A DNA stretch of 64,000 bases from positions 4,030,001-4,094,000 of the forward strand of contig NZ_CP024996.1 of the NCBI RefSeq assembly GCF_003719195.1. The letters run 5' to 3'. Of the stretch, positions 52,442 through 63,220 are shown in pieces; positions within the stretch are counted from its first letter, which is position 1, and the number at the start of each line of letters is the position of its first letter. The position numbers and the translations under genes are program-made. The notes beneath the pieces were generated by a model. It was given only the letters and a program-made list of their open reading frames with translations. It had not been told where the DNA came from and ran no database searches. The stretch is from Herbaspirillum rubrisubalbicans. Lineage in GTDB: Bacteria > Pseudomonadota > Gammaproteobacteria > Burkholderiales > Burkholderiaceae_D.

Positions 52442-52796
52442 AGCGACGTTGAAGGAGGTTTAGCCCCAAATTCCAGCCAAATCAAGGACTTGGCTTTGTA
52501 ACAGAGGCCAATTTTTGCTTGACTGGCGAAAAGGGTCTTCCGTACACTCCTTCAATTCCCCAATTTGGGCGCCAACGTTTTACGATTTTTTACCAACGGC
52601 GTCCGTCCGGTGTCCTGCATTGCTTAGGCACCACGCCGGGGAAACTCGCAGCTTCCGACCTTGCATTACCGTTAATCTGCACGCGCCCGTGATCGGACTT
52701 CCGGTCCCGCCGGCAGGAGGTGTCGAGCTTCATGACAGCTCTGCAACGGAAGCGCCGCACGCAAACTTTTTGCCTCTGGTACAGGATATCGCCCTC
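52442..52796 (+). other. Intergenic region with mltD leader
   Basis: 355 bp separate gloB and mltD. The region carries the promoter at 52519-52548 and a leader of about 240 nt. An in-frame extension of mltD upstream of 52797 lacks a signal peptide and is not part of the protein. No gloB terminator is obvious. Confidence 0.55.
52519..52548 (+). promoter_or_regulatory. Promoter for mltD
   Basis: TTGACT (52519-52524) and TACACT (52543-52548) with an 18-bp spacer form a reasonable sigma-70 promoter. Confidence 0.5.
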
Positions 52797-54293
52797 ATGC
52801 AGCGTACTTTGAAACAATTCGCCATTGCCGCCCTGTTCTGCGCTGGCACTCCGCTGCTCTCCTACGCCAACGATATCTCGATCTACCCCGCTCCCTTCAA
52901 TGCAATCAATCCCGAACTGGCCGGCAATGCCCTGCCGGGGATGAACGATATCGACATCTGGACGCGCATTCGCAAGGGTTTCGGGATTCCCGATCTGGAT
53001 AACGCCCTGGTGGAGAGCCAGACCCAGTGGTACAGCTCCCGTCCCGACTACATCCAGCGCACCACGGTGCGCGCTTCGCGCTACCTGTTCCACGTCGTGC
53101 AGGAACTGGAAAAGCGCGGGATGCCCACCGAACTGGCGCTGCTGCCCTTCATCGAGTCGGCCTTCAATCCGGAGGCGCTGTCCACCGCCAAGGCCGCCGG
53201 CATGTGGCAGTTCATCCCCTCCACCGGGCGCGACTACAACCTCAAGCAGAACATGTTCACCGATGAGCGCCGCGATGTGCTGGCCTCCACCGATGCGGCA
53301 CTGACCTACCTGCAGAAGCTCTACGGCATGTTCGGCGACTGGCAGCTGGCGCTGGCCGCCTACAACTGGGGCGAAGGCTCGGTGCAGCGCGCGGTGAACC
53401 GCAATCTGGCAGCCGGCCTGCCGATCGACTTCAATACCCTGTCGGCACAGATGCCGGCCGAGACCCGCAACTACGTGCCCAAGCTGCAGGCGGTCAAGAA
53501 CATCATCGCCAACCCGGCCGCCTACGACATCGCCCTGCCCAAGGTGGACAACCAGCCCTACTTCGTCACCATCGGCAAGACCCGCAACATCGACGTGAAG
53601 GTCGCCGCACAACTGGCCGAGCTGTCGGTCGATGAATTCAAGGCCTTGAACCCGCAGTTCAACCGCCCCGTCATCATCGGCGGCGACGACACCAAGATTC
53701 TGCTGCCGGAGAGCAATGCCGAGAAATTCAAGGCCAACATGTCCAAGTGGACCCAGGCCTTCTCGACCTGGACCGCGCACACCGTCTCCAGCGCCCGCGA
53801 ACGCATCGAAACCATCGCCAGCAAGTTCGGCACCACCCCGGAAGTGATCCGCAGCGTCAACCAGATCCCGCCGCGCATGGTGTTGAAGGCCGGCTCCACC
53901 ATCCTGGTGCCGAAGAACGAAGAGACTGCAGCACTGGACACCGACCTGACCCCGGAACTGGCCGATAACGCCCGCCTGGCGATTGCCCCGGACGTGCCGG
54001 AAACCCGCCGCATCTACGTGCGGGCCGGCAAGCGTGACACCCTGGCCGGCATCGCTGGCCGCTATCACGTAAGCGTGGCGCAGTTGAAGGAATGGAATGG
54101 CTTGAAGCGCGATACCCTGGCCGCTGGCCAGAGCCTGCAATTGCACGTGCCCAATGCCGCTGTGCGCTCGACACCGACCCGCGTGGCGTCCCATCATCGC
54201 GCCGCCCCGGCCCGTCGTCAGGTGGCCTCGGCCAAGGCGCCCGTGCGCAAGGCCGCACCGGCCCCGGCACGCAAGGTGCTGGCCAGCCGCTGA
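52797..54293 (+). CDS. mltD: Membrane-bound lytic murein transglycosylase D
   Basis: The 498-residue enzyme cleaves the glycan strands of peptidoglycan with formation of 1,6-anhydromuramic acid. A signal peptide (residues 1-24, ending SYA) is followed by an SLT domain with catalytic E120 in LLPFIESAFNP and AAGMWQFIP, AAYNWGEG. Three LysM-like modules follow (about 270-315, 325-370 and 395-445) and a basic Ala/Pro/Arg/Lys tail that may bind the wall. No lipobox Cys is seen, unlike E. coli MltD. A strong terminator follows. Confidence 0.94.
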   Translation: MQRTLKQFAIAALFCAGTPLLSYANDISIYPAPFNAINPELAGNALPGMNDIDIWTRIRKGFGIPDLDNALVESQTQWYSSRPDYIQRTTVRASRYLFHVVQELEKRGMPTELALLPFIESAFNPEALSTAKAAGMWQFIPSTGRDYNLKQNMFTDERRDVLASTDAALTYLQKLYGMFGDWQLALAAYNWGEGSVQRAVNRNLAAGLPIDFNTLSAQMPAETRNYVPKLQAVKNIIANPAAYDIALPKVDNQPYFVTIGKTRNIDVKVAAQLAELSVDEFKALNPQFNRPVIIGGDDTKILLPESNAEKFKANMSKWTQAFSTWTAHTVSSARERIETIASKFGTTPEVIRSVNQIPPRMVLKAGSTILVPKNEETAALDTDLTPELADNARLAIAPDVPETRRIYVRAGKRDTLAGIAGRYHVSVAQLKEWNGLKRDTLAAGQSLQLHVPNAAVRSTPTRVASHHRAAPARRQVASAKAPVRKAAPAPARKVLASR

Positions 54294-54430
54294 TCCTGAG
54301 CGCGGGCAATGGCACGCGCAAGCAATCATCCGAGGATGTCGGAGGAGACCCGGGCGGCTTGACCGCCCATCATAAGAAACCAGAAACGCGCCTCAGGCAC
54401 GAGAAAACAAGGTAGTGGCAACAAACATGG

Positions 54431-54466
54431 ACCCGAAGCCGGCGCTGATCCGACTTCGGGTTTTTC
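54431..54466 (+). terminator. Intrinsic terminator of mltD
   Basis: ACCCGAAG and CTTCGGGT pair around an inner CGG/TCCG helix, followed by TTTTCTTTT, about 140 nt after the mltD stop. Confidence 0.88.
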
Positions 54467-54512
54467 TTTTCCTGAAAAGAAGCGCGGCGGCGTGAGCCTT
54501 AGAAATAAGAAG

Positions 54513-54533
54513 TCAGAACTCAGATATCAGAGC

Positions 54534-54540
<7 letters not shown>
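54513..54540. repeat. Two 14-bp repeat units overlapping the yejF stop
   Basis: TCAGAACTCAGATA and TCAGAGCTCAGTGC are adjacent. The first differs from unit 7 of the array at 4595-4608 by one base. The second extends across the yejF stop codon (54534-54536) into its last codon. Confidence 0.8.
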
Positions 54541-56119
<1,579 letters not shown>

Positions 56120-56123
<4 letters not shown>

Positions 56124-57187
56124 GCCTTCCTCCGTACATCCAGGGCGTTGCGCAGGGCATCGCCGATATTGGTCAGCAACAGCAGCGTGACGGTCAACAC
56201 CAGGAAGGTCGACAGGGCGATCCACCAGGCGTCCAGGTTGTTCTTGCCCTGCGACAGCAGTTCGCCCAGGCTGGGGGTGGACGGCGGCACGCCCAGGCCG
56301 AGGAAGTCCAGGCTGGTCAGCGCCAGGATGGAAGCACTCATGCGAAACGGCAGGAAGGTCACCACCGTGGTCATGCTATTGGGCAGCACGTGGCGCCAGA
56401 TGATCTGGCGGTTGGACAAGCCCATGGCACGCGCCGCCTGCACATAGTCGAGGTTGCGATTGCGCAGGAACTCGGCGCGCAGGTAGTCGGCCAGGTCCAT
56501 CCAGCCAAAGGCTGCCATCAAGACCAGCAACACCAGCAGGCTGGGCTGGAAGATCGAAAAGAAGATGATCAGCAGATACAGCTCCGGCATCGCCCCCCAG
56601 ATTTCCAGCAGGCGCTGGATCACCAGGTCGGTGCGGCCGGCGAAGTAGCCCTGGATCGCCCCGGCCAGCACGCCCAGCACCACGCCGATGGCCGTCAATG
56701 CCAGGCCGAACAGGACCGAGAGCCGGAAACCGTAGAGCAGCCGGGCAAACACGTCACGGCCGCGATCATCCGTGCCCAGCCAGTTGTCGGCCGAGGGCGG
56801 GGCCGGGTTGGGTGACTTGGCGAAATAGTTTAGGGTTTCGTGGTTGTAGCGGTTCAGCGGGTAGAGCGCCCAGTTGCCGTTCTTCTTGAATTGGCCCTGG
56901 ATGAAGGGATCAAGGTAATCGGCCGGGGTATCGAAGTCACCGCCGAAGCTCTTGTCCGAATAATCCTTGAACATCGGAAAGATGATATGGCCCTGGTAGC
57001 TGGCCACCAGCGGCTTGTCGTTGGAGAACAGTTCGGCGCCCAGGCTCAGTACGAACAGCACTGAAAAAATCAGCAAGCTCCAGTAGCCGGTGCGGTTGGC
57101 GCGAAAGCGCAGCCAGATGCGGCGGCCGGGCGAGATGGAGGGCGTGGAAGACGTGGCGGGCATGGGGGAAAGAGATACGGAATTCAT
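56120..57187 (-). CDS. yejE: Oligopeptide/microcin C importer permease
   Basis: The 355-residue inner-membrane permease has one N-terminal helix, a periplasmic region (residues about 60-145 with SFGGDFDTPADYLDPFIQ, typical of YejE) and the OppC-type core with the EAA loop DYVQAARAMGLSNRQIIWRHVLPNSM. It overlaps yejB and yejF by four bases at each end. The operon order yejA-B-E-F is conserved in proteobacteria. Confidence 0.94.
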
Positions 57188-58239
57188 TTCGCCAGGCTTT
57201 CAAATTGCACGCGGGGATCGACCCAGACATAGCAGAGGTCACCGATGAGCTTGACCACCAGACCGATCAGGGTGAACAGGTAGAGCGTGCCCATGACCAC
57301 CGGATAGTCGCGGCGCAGCACCGATTCATACGACAGCAAGCCCAGTCCGTCGAGCGAAAACAGGGTTTCGATCAGCAGGCTGCCGGCGAAGAAAGCGCCG
57401 ATGAAGGCTGCCGGGAAACCGGTCACCAGCGGGATGAGGGCATTGCGAAAGACGTGCTTGTAGAGCACCCGCCGTTCCGACAAGCCCTTGGCGCGAGCAG
57501 TGAGTACATATTGTTTACGGATTTCTTCGAGGAAGGTGTTCTTGGTGAGCATGGTCATGGTGGCAAAGGCACCGGCCACCGATGCGATGATGGGCAGGGT
57601 GATGTGCCACAGATAGTCGCTGATCTTGCCGAACCAGGACAGTTGCTCCCAGTTGTCAGAGGTCAAACCACGCAGTGGGAACCACTGCAGGAAACTGCCG
57701 CCGCCGAACACCACCAGCAGGAACACCCCCAAGACGAACCCGGGAATCGAGTAGCCCACCAGTACCACCGCGCTGGTGATGGAATCAAAGCGACTGCCCG
57801 CGCGCACCGCCTTGGCAATGCCCAGCGGCACCGAGATCAGATAGGTAATGAAAAAGGTCCACAAGCCGATGCTGATGGACACTGGCATCTTGGACTTCAC
57901 CAATGCCCAGACATCGGCATGATGATAGAAGCTGCGCCCCAGGTCGAAGGTGGCGAAGCCCTTCAACATCAGCCAGAAACGCTCCAGGGGCGGCTTGTCG
58001 AAACCGTACAAGGCCTTGATCTCCTTGACCCGTTCGGGATCCACCCCCTGGCGGCCGCGATAGGCGCCACCGCCACCGGCCGACTCGTGCACGCCGGAAC
58101 GCCCGCGCAACTCCTGCACCATCTGTTCCACCGGGCCGCCAGGCACGAACTGGATGACGGCGAAGGTAATGGCGATCACGCCCAACAGGGTCGGGATCAT
58201 CAGGAGGATGCGCTTGAGAATGTAAGCCCAGATATTCAT
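57184..58239 (-). CDS. yejB: Oligopeptide/microcin C importer permease
   Basis: The 351-residue OppB-type permease has a first helix with LLMIPTLLGVIAITFAVIQFVPGGPVEQ, the family start, and the EAA-like loop RKQYVLTARAKGLSERRVLYKHVFRNAL. With YejE it forms the channel. ATG 58239 starts directly at the conserved MNIWAYILKR; 56 nt separate it from the binding-protein stop. Confidence 0.94.
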   Translation of the reverse strand: MNIWAYILKRILLMIPTLLGVIAITFAVIQFVPGGPVEQMVQELRGRSGVHESAGGGGAYRGRQGVDPERVKEIKALYGFDKPPLERFWLMLKGFATFDLGRSFYHHADVWALVKSKMPVSISIGLWTFFITYLISVPLGIAKAVRAGSRFDSITSAVVLVGYSIPGFVLGVFLLVVFGGGSFLQWFPLRGLTSDNWEQLSWFGKISDYLWHITLPIIASVAGAFATMTMLTKNTFLEEIRKQYVLTARAKGLSERRVLYKHVFRNALIPLVTGFPAAFIGAFFAGSLLIETLFSLDGLGLLSYESVLRRDYPVVMGTLYLFTLIGLVVKLIGDLCYVWVDPRVQFESLAK

Positions 58240-58295
58240 GACAGGTGCTTTCTGCGGTCTTGATGCTTGGTCGAGGGGGCGGGAAGGCGGCGCGG

Positions 58296-60113
58296 TCAGC
58301 GCGGCTTTTCTTCCCACCACATGCTGACCACGAAGGGATTGGCTTCGTAATACTTGGGCAGTACCGCAGGAATGCCGAAGCGATTGCGATAGGCCATGCG
58401 GTGGGTGGACGAATACCAGTGCGGCACGGTGATGTAGAGATTGAGCAGCACCCGGTCCAGTGCATGGGTGGCCGTGAGCAGTTCGGCCCGCGAACGGGCG
58501 GCCACGACCTTGCCGATCAACTGGTCCACCGCAGGATTCTTCAGGCCCCAGACATTGTTGGAACCGGACTCATCGGCGGCGCGCGATCCGAAGATGTCAA
58601 ACATCTCGCTACCCGGACTGTTGGTGGCGGGAATGGCCAGGCTGGTCATATCGAACTCGAAGTTCTCCAACAGCTTTTGCGCCAGCGCGTAATCCACCGT
58701 GCGCTGGTTCACGCGCACGCCGAGCTTTTCCAGGTTGCGCACGTAGATGCTGATGACCCGCGACATGGCCGGCTGGTCGTCCAGGATTTCCATGTGGAAT
58801 ACCTGGCCCTTGTCATTGCGCAAGGCGCCGTCGCGATAGGTCCAGCCAGCCTCCCGGAACAACTGCCGCGCTTGCATCAGGTTGGCGCGCAGTGAGCCGG
58901 GCGGATTGGTATCGGGCTGCGCCGGGACCGGGCCGAACACGGCGGCCGGCAACTGCGCGCGCAAGGGTTCCAGCAACTTGAGTTCCTCGGCCGAGGGCGT
59001 GCCGGTGGCGGCCAATTCAGAATTGGCGAAGTAGGAATCGACGCGGGTGTACTGGTCATAGAACAGCTGGCGATTCATCCATTGGAAATCCAGCGCCAGG
59101 CCGAGCGCACGGCGCACCCGCGGATCCTGGAACTGCGGGCGGCGCAGGTTCATCACGAAGCCCTGCATGTTGGCGCCGTTGTGATTTGGAAAAGCGTGCT
59201 TGATGATCTCGCCGTTGGCAAACTTGGGGCCGGTATAACCGCGGACCCAGTTCTTGGCGCTGTACTCGACCGTCACGTCGAACTCACCCGCCTTGAAGGC
59301 TTCCAGCCGGGCCAGGTCATCCTTGTAGAAGCGATAGACGATGCGCGCGAAGTTGTACATGCCGCGGCGCGAGGGCAGGTCATTGCCCCAATAATCGGCG
59401 CGGCGTCGATAGACGATGCTGCGCCCCAGGTCGTAACTTTCGATGGCATAGGGACCGCTGGCAATCGGCGCGGTGAGCTGAATGCGGTCGAATGGCGTGT
59501 CGGCTCCCCACTTGGGCGAGAACACCGGTAAGCCGCCCACGATCAGTGGCAGTTCGCGATTGTCGCTCTTGAAGTCGAAACGCACCGTCATGGGATCGAT
59601 CACCACGCAACGCTCCACGTCAGCAAAGACCGACTTGAACTGGGGCGCGCCCTTGGTCATCAGCGTATCGAAGGAATACTTGACGTCGGCGGCCGTGACC
59701 GGATCGCCATTGTTGAAGCGCGCCTTGGGATTGAGATGGAAACGCATGGAACGCCGGTCCGGCGCCAGCACCATGTCGTCGGCCAGCAAGCCATACATGG
59801 AAGCGACTTCATCGGCCGAACCCACGGCCAGGGTTTCGAACATGAACGGCTCCACGCCGGCTGCGGCCACGCCCTTGAGCGAGAAGGGATTGAACTTGTC
59901 GAAGCTGGTGCGGCGGTCGGGATTGGCCAGGTACAGCGTGCCGCGCTTGGGCGCATCCGGGTTGACGTAGTCAAAGTGCGTAAAGCCGGGGCCGTACTTG
60001 GGTGTGTCGTACAGCGAAAAGGCGTGTTCGGCGGCAGCCGGAATGCCGTGGGCCAGGGTCGCGCCCAACAGGCAGGAGAGGAAAAGCTTGGTTGTCTTCA
60101 GGGGCTGGACCAT
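58296..60113 (-). CDS. yejA: Oligopeptide-binding protein of the Yej importer
   Basis: The 605-residue periplasmic protein has a signal peptide (residues 1-27, ending PAAAE) and the SBP_bac_5 fold: YGPGFTHFDYVNPDAPKRGTLYL, PDRRSMRFHLNPKARFNNGDPVTAADV, RRALGLALDFQWMN. It binds oligopeptides; homologues also take up microcin C. ATG 60113 gives a standard signal peptide, whereas an ATG at 60170 would insert 19 unrelated residues. First gene of yejABEF. Confidence 0.93.
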   Translation of the reverse strand: MVQPLKTTKLFLSCLLGATLAHGIPAAAEHAFSLYDTPKYGPGFTHFDYVNPDAPKRGTLYLANPDRRTSFDKFNPFSLKGVAAAGVEPFMFETLAVGSADEVASMYGLLADDMVLAPDRRSMRFHLNPKARFNNGDPVTAADVKYSFDTLMTKGAPQFKSVFADVERCVVIDPMTVRFDFKSDNRELPLIVGGLPVFSPKWGADTPFDRIQLTAPIASGPYAIESYDLGRSIVYRRRADYWGNDLPSRRGMYNFARIVYRFYKDDLARLEAFKAGEFDVTVEYSAKNWVRGYTGPKFANGEIIKHAFPNHNGANMQGFVMNLRRPQFQDPRVRRALGLALDFQWMNRQLFYDQYTRVDSYFANSELAATGTPSAEELKLLEPLRAQLPAAVFGPVPAQPDTNPPGSLRANLMQARQLFREAGWTYRDGALRNDKGQVFHMEILDDQPAMSRVISIYVRNLEKLGVRVNQRTVDYALAQKLLENFEFDMTSLAIPATNSPGSEMFDIFGSRAADESGSNNVWGLKNPAVDQLIGKVVAARSRAELLTATHALDRVLLNLYITVPHWYSSTHRMAYRNRFGIPAVLPKYYEANPFVVSMWWEEKPR

Positions 60114-60203
60114 GCGGTTGTCTGTCTGCGCGGTGGCGGGCGTTGATGTCGGGAGGCAGGCAAATCCCATGCCTGCCGACCTGGAGCCTAGTACTTCGGC
60201 CTG

Positions 60204-60230
60204 GAAACGATTTCGTTTCGGGGCATTGTA
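60204..60230 (-). promoter_or_regulatory. Candidate yejA promoter with palindromic operator
   Basis: On the minus strand TACAAT (60225-60230) is followed at the predicted start point by the inverted repeat GAAACGA-TT-TCGTTTC (60204-60219). A dimeric repressor bound there would block initiation. The -35 region is weak, so activation is also possible. Confidence 0.45.
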
Positions 60231-60298
60231 AAGAGAGCAGCGATTACAGGGAAGCAATTAAAGCAACTTAGCAAATACCGCCGCCCTGCCCTGGCGGC

Positions 60299-60327
60299 TT
60301 GCCGCGCCTGCCACTAGCCCCTACAAT
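60299..60327 (+). promoter_or_regulatory. Promoter for fabI
   Basis: TTGCCG (60299-60304) and TACAAT (60322-60327) are separated by exactly 17 bp, giving a leader of about 110 nt before the fabI ATG. Confidence 0.6.
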
Positions 60328-60446
60328 CCGGGTCTGTCCCAGCCCGGCCGCCGCCCACGCGCGGCGCCGCTATCACCACCGGCCGCGGTGCGCGCCCGCC
60401 TCCCAGGCGGCTGCACGCAGTACGCGGCGGACCATACGGAGTCATC

Positions 60447-61229
60447 ATGGCATTTCTGCAAGGCAAAAAAATTCTGATCACCGGCTTGCTGTCCAACCGT
60501 TCCATCGCCTACGGCATCGCCCAGGCGTGCAAGCGCGAAGGCGCTGAACTGGCCTTCACCTACGTGGGTGAGCGCTTCAAGGAGCGCATCACCAAGTTCG
60601 CCGAAGAATTCGACAGCAAGCTGGTCTTCGACTGCGACGTTAGCAGCGATGAGCAGATCAATGCCCTGTTTGCCGACCTGGGCAAGTCCTGGAGCCAGCT
60701 GGACGGGCTGGTCCACGCCATCGGCTTCGCTCCGTCCGAAGCGATTGCCGGCGACTTCCTGGAAGGCTTCTCGCGCGAAGGCTTCAAGATCGCCCATGAC
60801 ATTTCCGCCTACAGCTTCCCGGCCATGGCCAAGGCTGCCATGCCGCTGCTGTCGTCCAACGCCGCCCTGCTGACCCTGACCTACCTGGGTTCGGAACGGG
60901 TGGTACCCAACTACAACACCATGGGCCTGGCCAAGGCCTCGCTGGAAGCCTCGGTACGCTACCTGGCCGAGTCGCTCGGCCCCAAGGGCGTGCGCGTCAA
61001 TGGCGTCTCGGCCGGTCCGATCAAGACCCTGGCGGCCAGCGGCATCAAGGGCTTCGGCAAGATCCTCGGGGCGGTTGCCGCCACCGCCCCGCTGCGCCGC
61101 AACGTCACCATCGAAGACGTCGGCAATGCCTCGGCCTTCCTGCTCTCCGACCTGGCTTCGGGCATCACTGGCGAAATCACCTATGTGGATGGTGGCTTCT
61201 CCCGCGTTGTGGGCGGAATGGCAGAATAA
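60447..61229 (+). CDS. fabI: Enoyl-ACP reductase (NADH)
   Basis: The 260-residue short-chain reductase performs the last step of each fatty-acid elongation cycle. [15 protein letters not shown] is the NADH-binding start, HAIGFAP and the catalytic Y156 with K163 (YNTMGLAK, the FabI Y-x6-K spacing) are present, and GIKGFGKI carries the Phe of the substrate lid. The residues known to contact triclosan in E. coli FabI (Gly of IGFAP, Met of YNTMG, Phe of GIKGF) are conserved. GGAG precedes the ATG at six bases. Confidence 0.96.
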   Translation: MAFLQGKKILITGLLSNRSIAYGIAQACKREGAELAFTYVGERFKERITKFAEEFDSKLVFDCDVSSDEQINALFADLGKSWSQLDGLVHAIGFAPSEAIAGDFLEGFSREGFKIAHDISAYSFPAMAKAAMPLLSSNAALLTLTYLGSERVVPNYNTMGLAKASLEASVRYLAESLGPKGVRVNGVSAGPIKTLAASGIKGFGKILGAVAATAPLRRNVTIEDVGNASAFLLSDLASGITGEITYVDGGFSRVVGGMAE

Positions 61230-61261
61230 GCAAGCGTCCCCCACAATAAAGAGACAGTTTC

Positions 61262-61294
61262 TCGAAATAGCTTCGTGCTAATTTCGATGTTTTA
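61262..61294 (+). terminator. Possible fabI terminator hairpin
   Basis: TCGAAATAGC and GCTAATTTCGA form a stem with a TTCG-type loop and one bulge, followed by TGTTTTAGG. It lies about 30 nt after fabI. The T-run is short, so termination is likely but not certain. Confidence 0.5.
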
Positions 61295-61300
61295 GGGTAT

Positions 61301-61343
61301 GATTCGCCTTGTGCATCGCAATAACCGATACACAAGGCGAATC
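61301..61343. repeat. 18-bp inverted repeat between fabI and the RNA helicase
   Basis: GATTCGCCTTGTGCATCG (61301-61318) and CGATACACAAGGCGAATC (61326-61343) match at 17 of 18 positions around a seven-base loop CAATAAC. No T-tract follows on either strand. It would be a very stable RNA hairpin or a large operator. Confidence 0.85.
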
Positions 61344-61619
61344 GGGCGTGAAACCTGCCCTGCGAGATTTCCAGCCGCATTCGCCCAAGCAGCTTCGCAA
61401 GCCTTACCTGTCATTACGACAAGTTCCCCGTAAAAGCCCCCCGCCCTTGGCATCCCTTGATGATGCCGTCCCGGCGCAAAGCTTTTGTGCCGAAATTTCT
61501 TTGTATTTTTCATAGTCATTTCGTCGGTTGGCGTTGCTTTTCTTCGTTCAGGCACTCGATGTCCGGCGCGCTTGCGTGCGCCCATCTCGTGCCTGTCGTT
61601 CACATTCACGAAAGAGATT
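61344..61619 (+). other. Leader of the RNA helicase gene
   Basis: About 280 nt lie between the inverted repeat and the ATG. The central part (61470-61540) is T-rich with TTTCTTTGTATTTTTCATAG, unusual in this genome. Several helicase genes of this family are cold-regulated through long leaders; nothing here proves it. Confidence 0.4.
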
Positions 61620-63122
61620 ATGACTTTTGAAGCACTTGGCCTGAACCCTTCGATCATCAAAGCCCTGACCGAAGCAGGCTATACCGCCCCCACCCCGGTC
61701 CAGGAAAAAGCCATCCCCGCCGCCATCAGCGGCCAGGATCTGCTGGTGTCCTCGCAGACCGGCTCGGGCAAGACCGCCGCTTTCATGCTGCCTTCGTTGC
61801 ACCAGTTGGCAGACCTGCCGCAGGCGCCGCAAGCAGCCCGTACCCCCAACCAGGAACGCCAGGCCAGCCGTGCCCGTGGCGAGCGTCCGCGTTACCAGCC
61901 AGCGCAGCCCAAGATGCTGGTGCTGACCCCGACCCGCGAACTGGCCCTGCAAGTGACCACCGCCACCGACAAATACGGCGCCTACATGCGCCGCGTGCGC
62001 GTGGTGTCGATCCTGGGCGGGATGCCTTACCCCAAGCAGATGCAACTGCTGTCGCGTAACCCGGAAATCCTGGTAGCCACCCCGGGTCGTCTGATCGACC
62101 ACATGGAGTCCGGCAAGATCGACTTCTCGCAACTGCAGATCCTGGTGCTGGACGAAGCTGACCGCATGTTGGACATGGGTTTCATCGACGACATCGAAAA
62201 GATCGTCGCGGCCACCCCGGCCACCCGCCAGACCATGCTGTTCTCGGCCACCCTGGACGGTGTGGTGGGCAACATGGCCAAGCGCATCACCAACAATCCG
62301 CTGACCATCCAGATCGCCAGCTCCTCGACCCGTCACGAAAACATCATGCAGCGCGTGCACTTCGTGGATGACCTGTCGCACAAGAACCGCCTGCTGGACC
62401 ACCTGCTGCGCGACACCAGCATCGACCAGGCCGTGATCTTCACCGCCACCAAGCGTGACGCCGACACCATCGCCGATCGTCTGAACATCGCCGGTTTCGC
62501 CGCCGCCGCACTGCATGGCGACATGCACCAGGGCGCCCGCAACCGTACCCTCAACAGCCTGCGCCGTGGCCAGGTCCGTATGCTGGTAGCCACCGACGTG
62601 GCTGCCCGCGGCATCGACGTGCCGGGCATTACCCACGTATTCAACTACGACCTGCCCAAGTTCGCGGAAGACTACGTGCACCGTATCGGTCGTACCGGCC
62701 GTGCCGGTCGCAATGGCGTGGCGATCTCACTGGTCAATCACGCTGAAGGAATGCAAGTCAAGCGCATCGAGCGCTTCACCAAGCAAACCATTCCGGTGGA
62801 CGTGGTCGAAGGTTTCGAACCGAAAAAGACCGCTGCGCCGCGCAGCCCGCGCAAGCCGGGCGGCTGGCGTCCGGGTGATGGCCGCAGCAACAGCGGCCCG
62901 CGCTTCGGCGCTGGCAACCGCGAAGGTGGTGGTCATCGTGAAGGCGGTTTCGGCGGTAACCGTGAAGGTGGCTTCGGCGGCAATCGCGAAGGCCGCAGCT
63001 TCGGTGGCGCCAAGCCGGGCAACGGCCCGCGTCGCGAAGGCGGTGCTGGTGGCGGCTACAAGGGCAACAACGGCGGCGGTTTCCGTGCTGACGGCCCGCG
63101 TCGTTCCTACGGCGATCGTTGA
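61620..63122 (+). CDS. rhlE: DEAD-box RNA helicase (RhlE-like)
   Basis: The 500-residue helicase unwinds RNA, probably in ribosome assembly or mRNA decay. Motifs: Q motif TAPTPVQEKAIP, Walker A SQTGSGKT (about residue 46), PTRELALQ, TPGR, DEADRMLDMGF, FSATLD and HRIGRTGRAGR. A basic insertion (about residues 72-98) lies between motifs I and Ia. The C-terminal 100 residues are Arg/Gly/Asn-rich with repeated GGFGGNREG units, an RNA-binding tail. ATG 61620 follows CACGAAAGAGATT. Confidence 0.93.
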   Translation: MTFEALGLNPSIIKALTEAGYTAPTPVQEKAIPAAISGQDLLVSSQTGSGKTAAFMLPSLHQLADLPQAPQAARTPNQERQASRARGERPRYQPAQPKMLVLTPTRELALQVTTATDKYGAYMRRVRVVSILGGMPYPKQMQLLSRNPEILVATPGRLIDHMESGKIDFSQLQILVLDEADRMLDMGFIDDIEKIVAATPATRQTMLFSATLDGVVGNMAKRITNNPLTIQIASSSTRHENIMQRVHFVDDLSHKNRLLDHLLRDTSIDQAVIFTATKRDADTIADRLNIAGFAAAALHGDMHQGARNRTLNSLRRGQVRMLVATDVAARGIDVPGITHVFNYDLPKFAEDYVHRIGRTGRAGRNGVAISLVNHAEGMQVKRIERFTKQTIPVDVVEGFEPKKTAAPRSPRKPGGWRPGDGRSNSGPRFGAGNREGGGHREGGFGGNREGGFGGNREGRSFGGAKPGNGPRREGGAGGGYKGNNGGGFRADGPRRSYGDR

Positions 63123-63149
63123 TTGCCAACCGGTATCAAGGTGTAAAAA

Positions 63150-63173
63150 AAGCCGCTTCTTTGGAAGCGGCTT
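63150..63173 (-). terminator. Hairpin, good terminator on the minus strand
   Basis: AAGCCGCTTC and GAAGCGGCTT pair around TTTG. On the minus strand it is followed by a run of T, so it can stop transcription coming from the transposase; on the plus strand the T-run is missing. Confidence 0.75.
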
Positions 63174-63186
63174 CAGGTTGATGACG

Positions 63187-63220
63187 AACCCCGTGTTTTC
63201 GAACACGGGGTTTTGTTTTT
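63187..63220 (+). terminator. Strong intrinsic terminator downstream of rhlE
   Basis: AACCCCGTGTT and AACACGGGGTT form an 11-bp stem with a TTCG loop followed by TTGTTTTT. It lies 64 nt after the rhlE stop and directly beside the transposase stop, so it may be part of the IS end. Confidence 0.9.

Larger units (their letters stand above)
60114..60446. other. Divergent promoter region, yejA / fabI
   Basis: The 333-bp region holds a candidate yejA -10 and palindrome (60204-60230) on one side and the fabI promoter (60299-60327) on the other. The GC-rich 60340-60440 part is fabI leader. No ORF is convincing. Confidence 0.6.
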
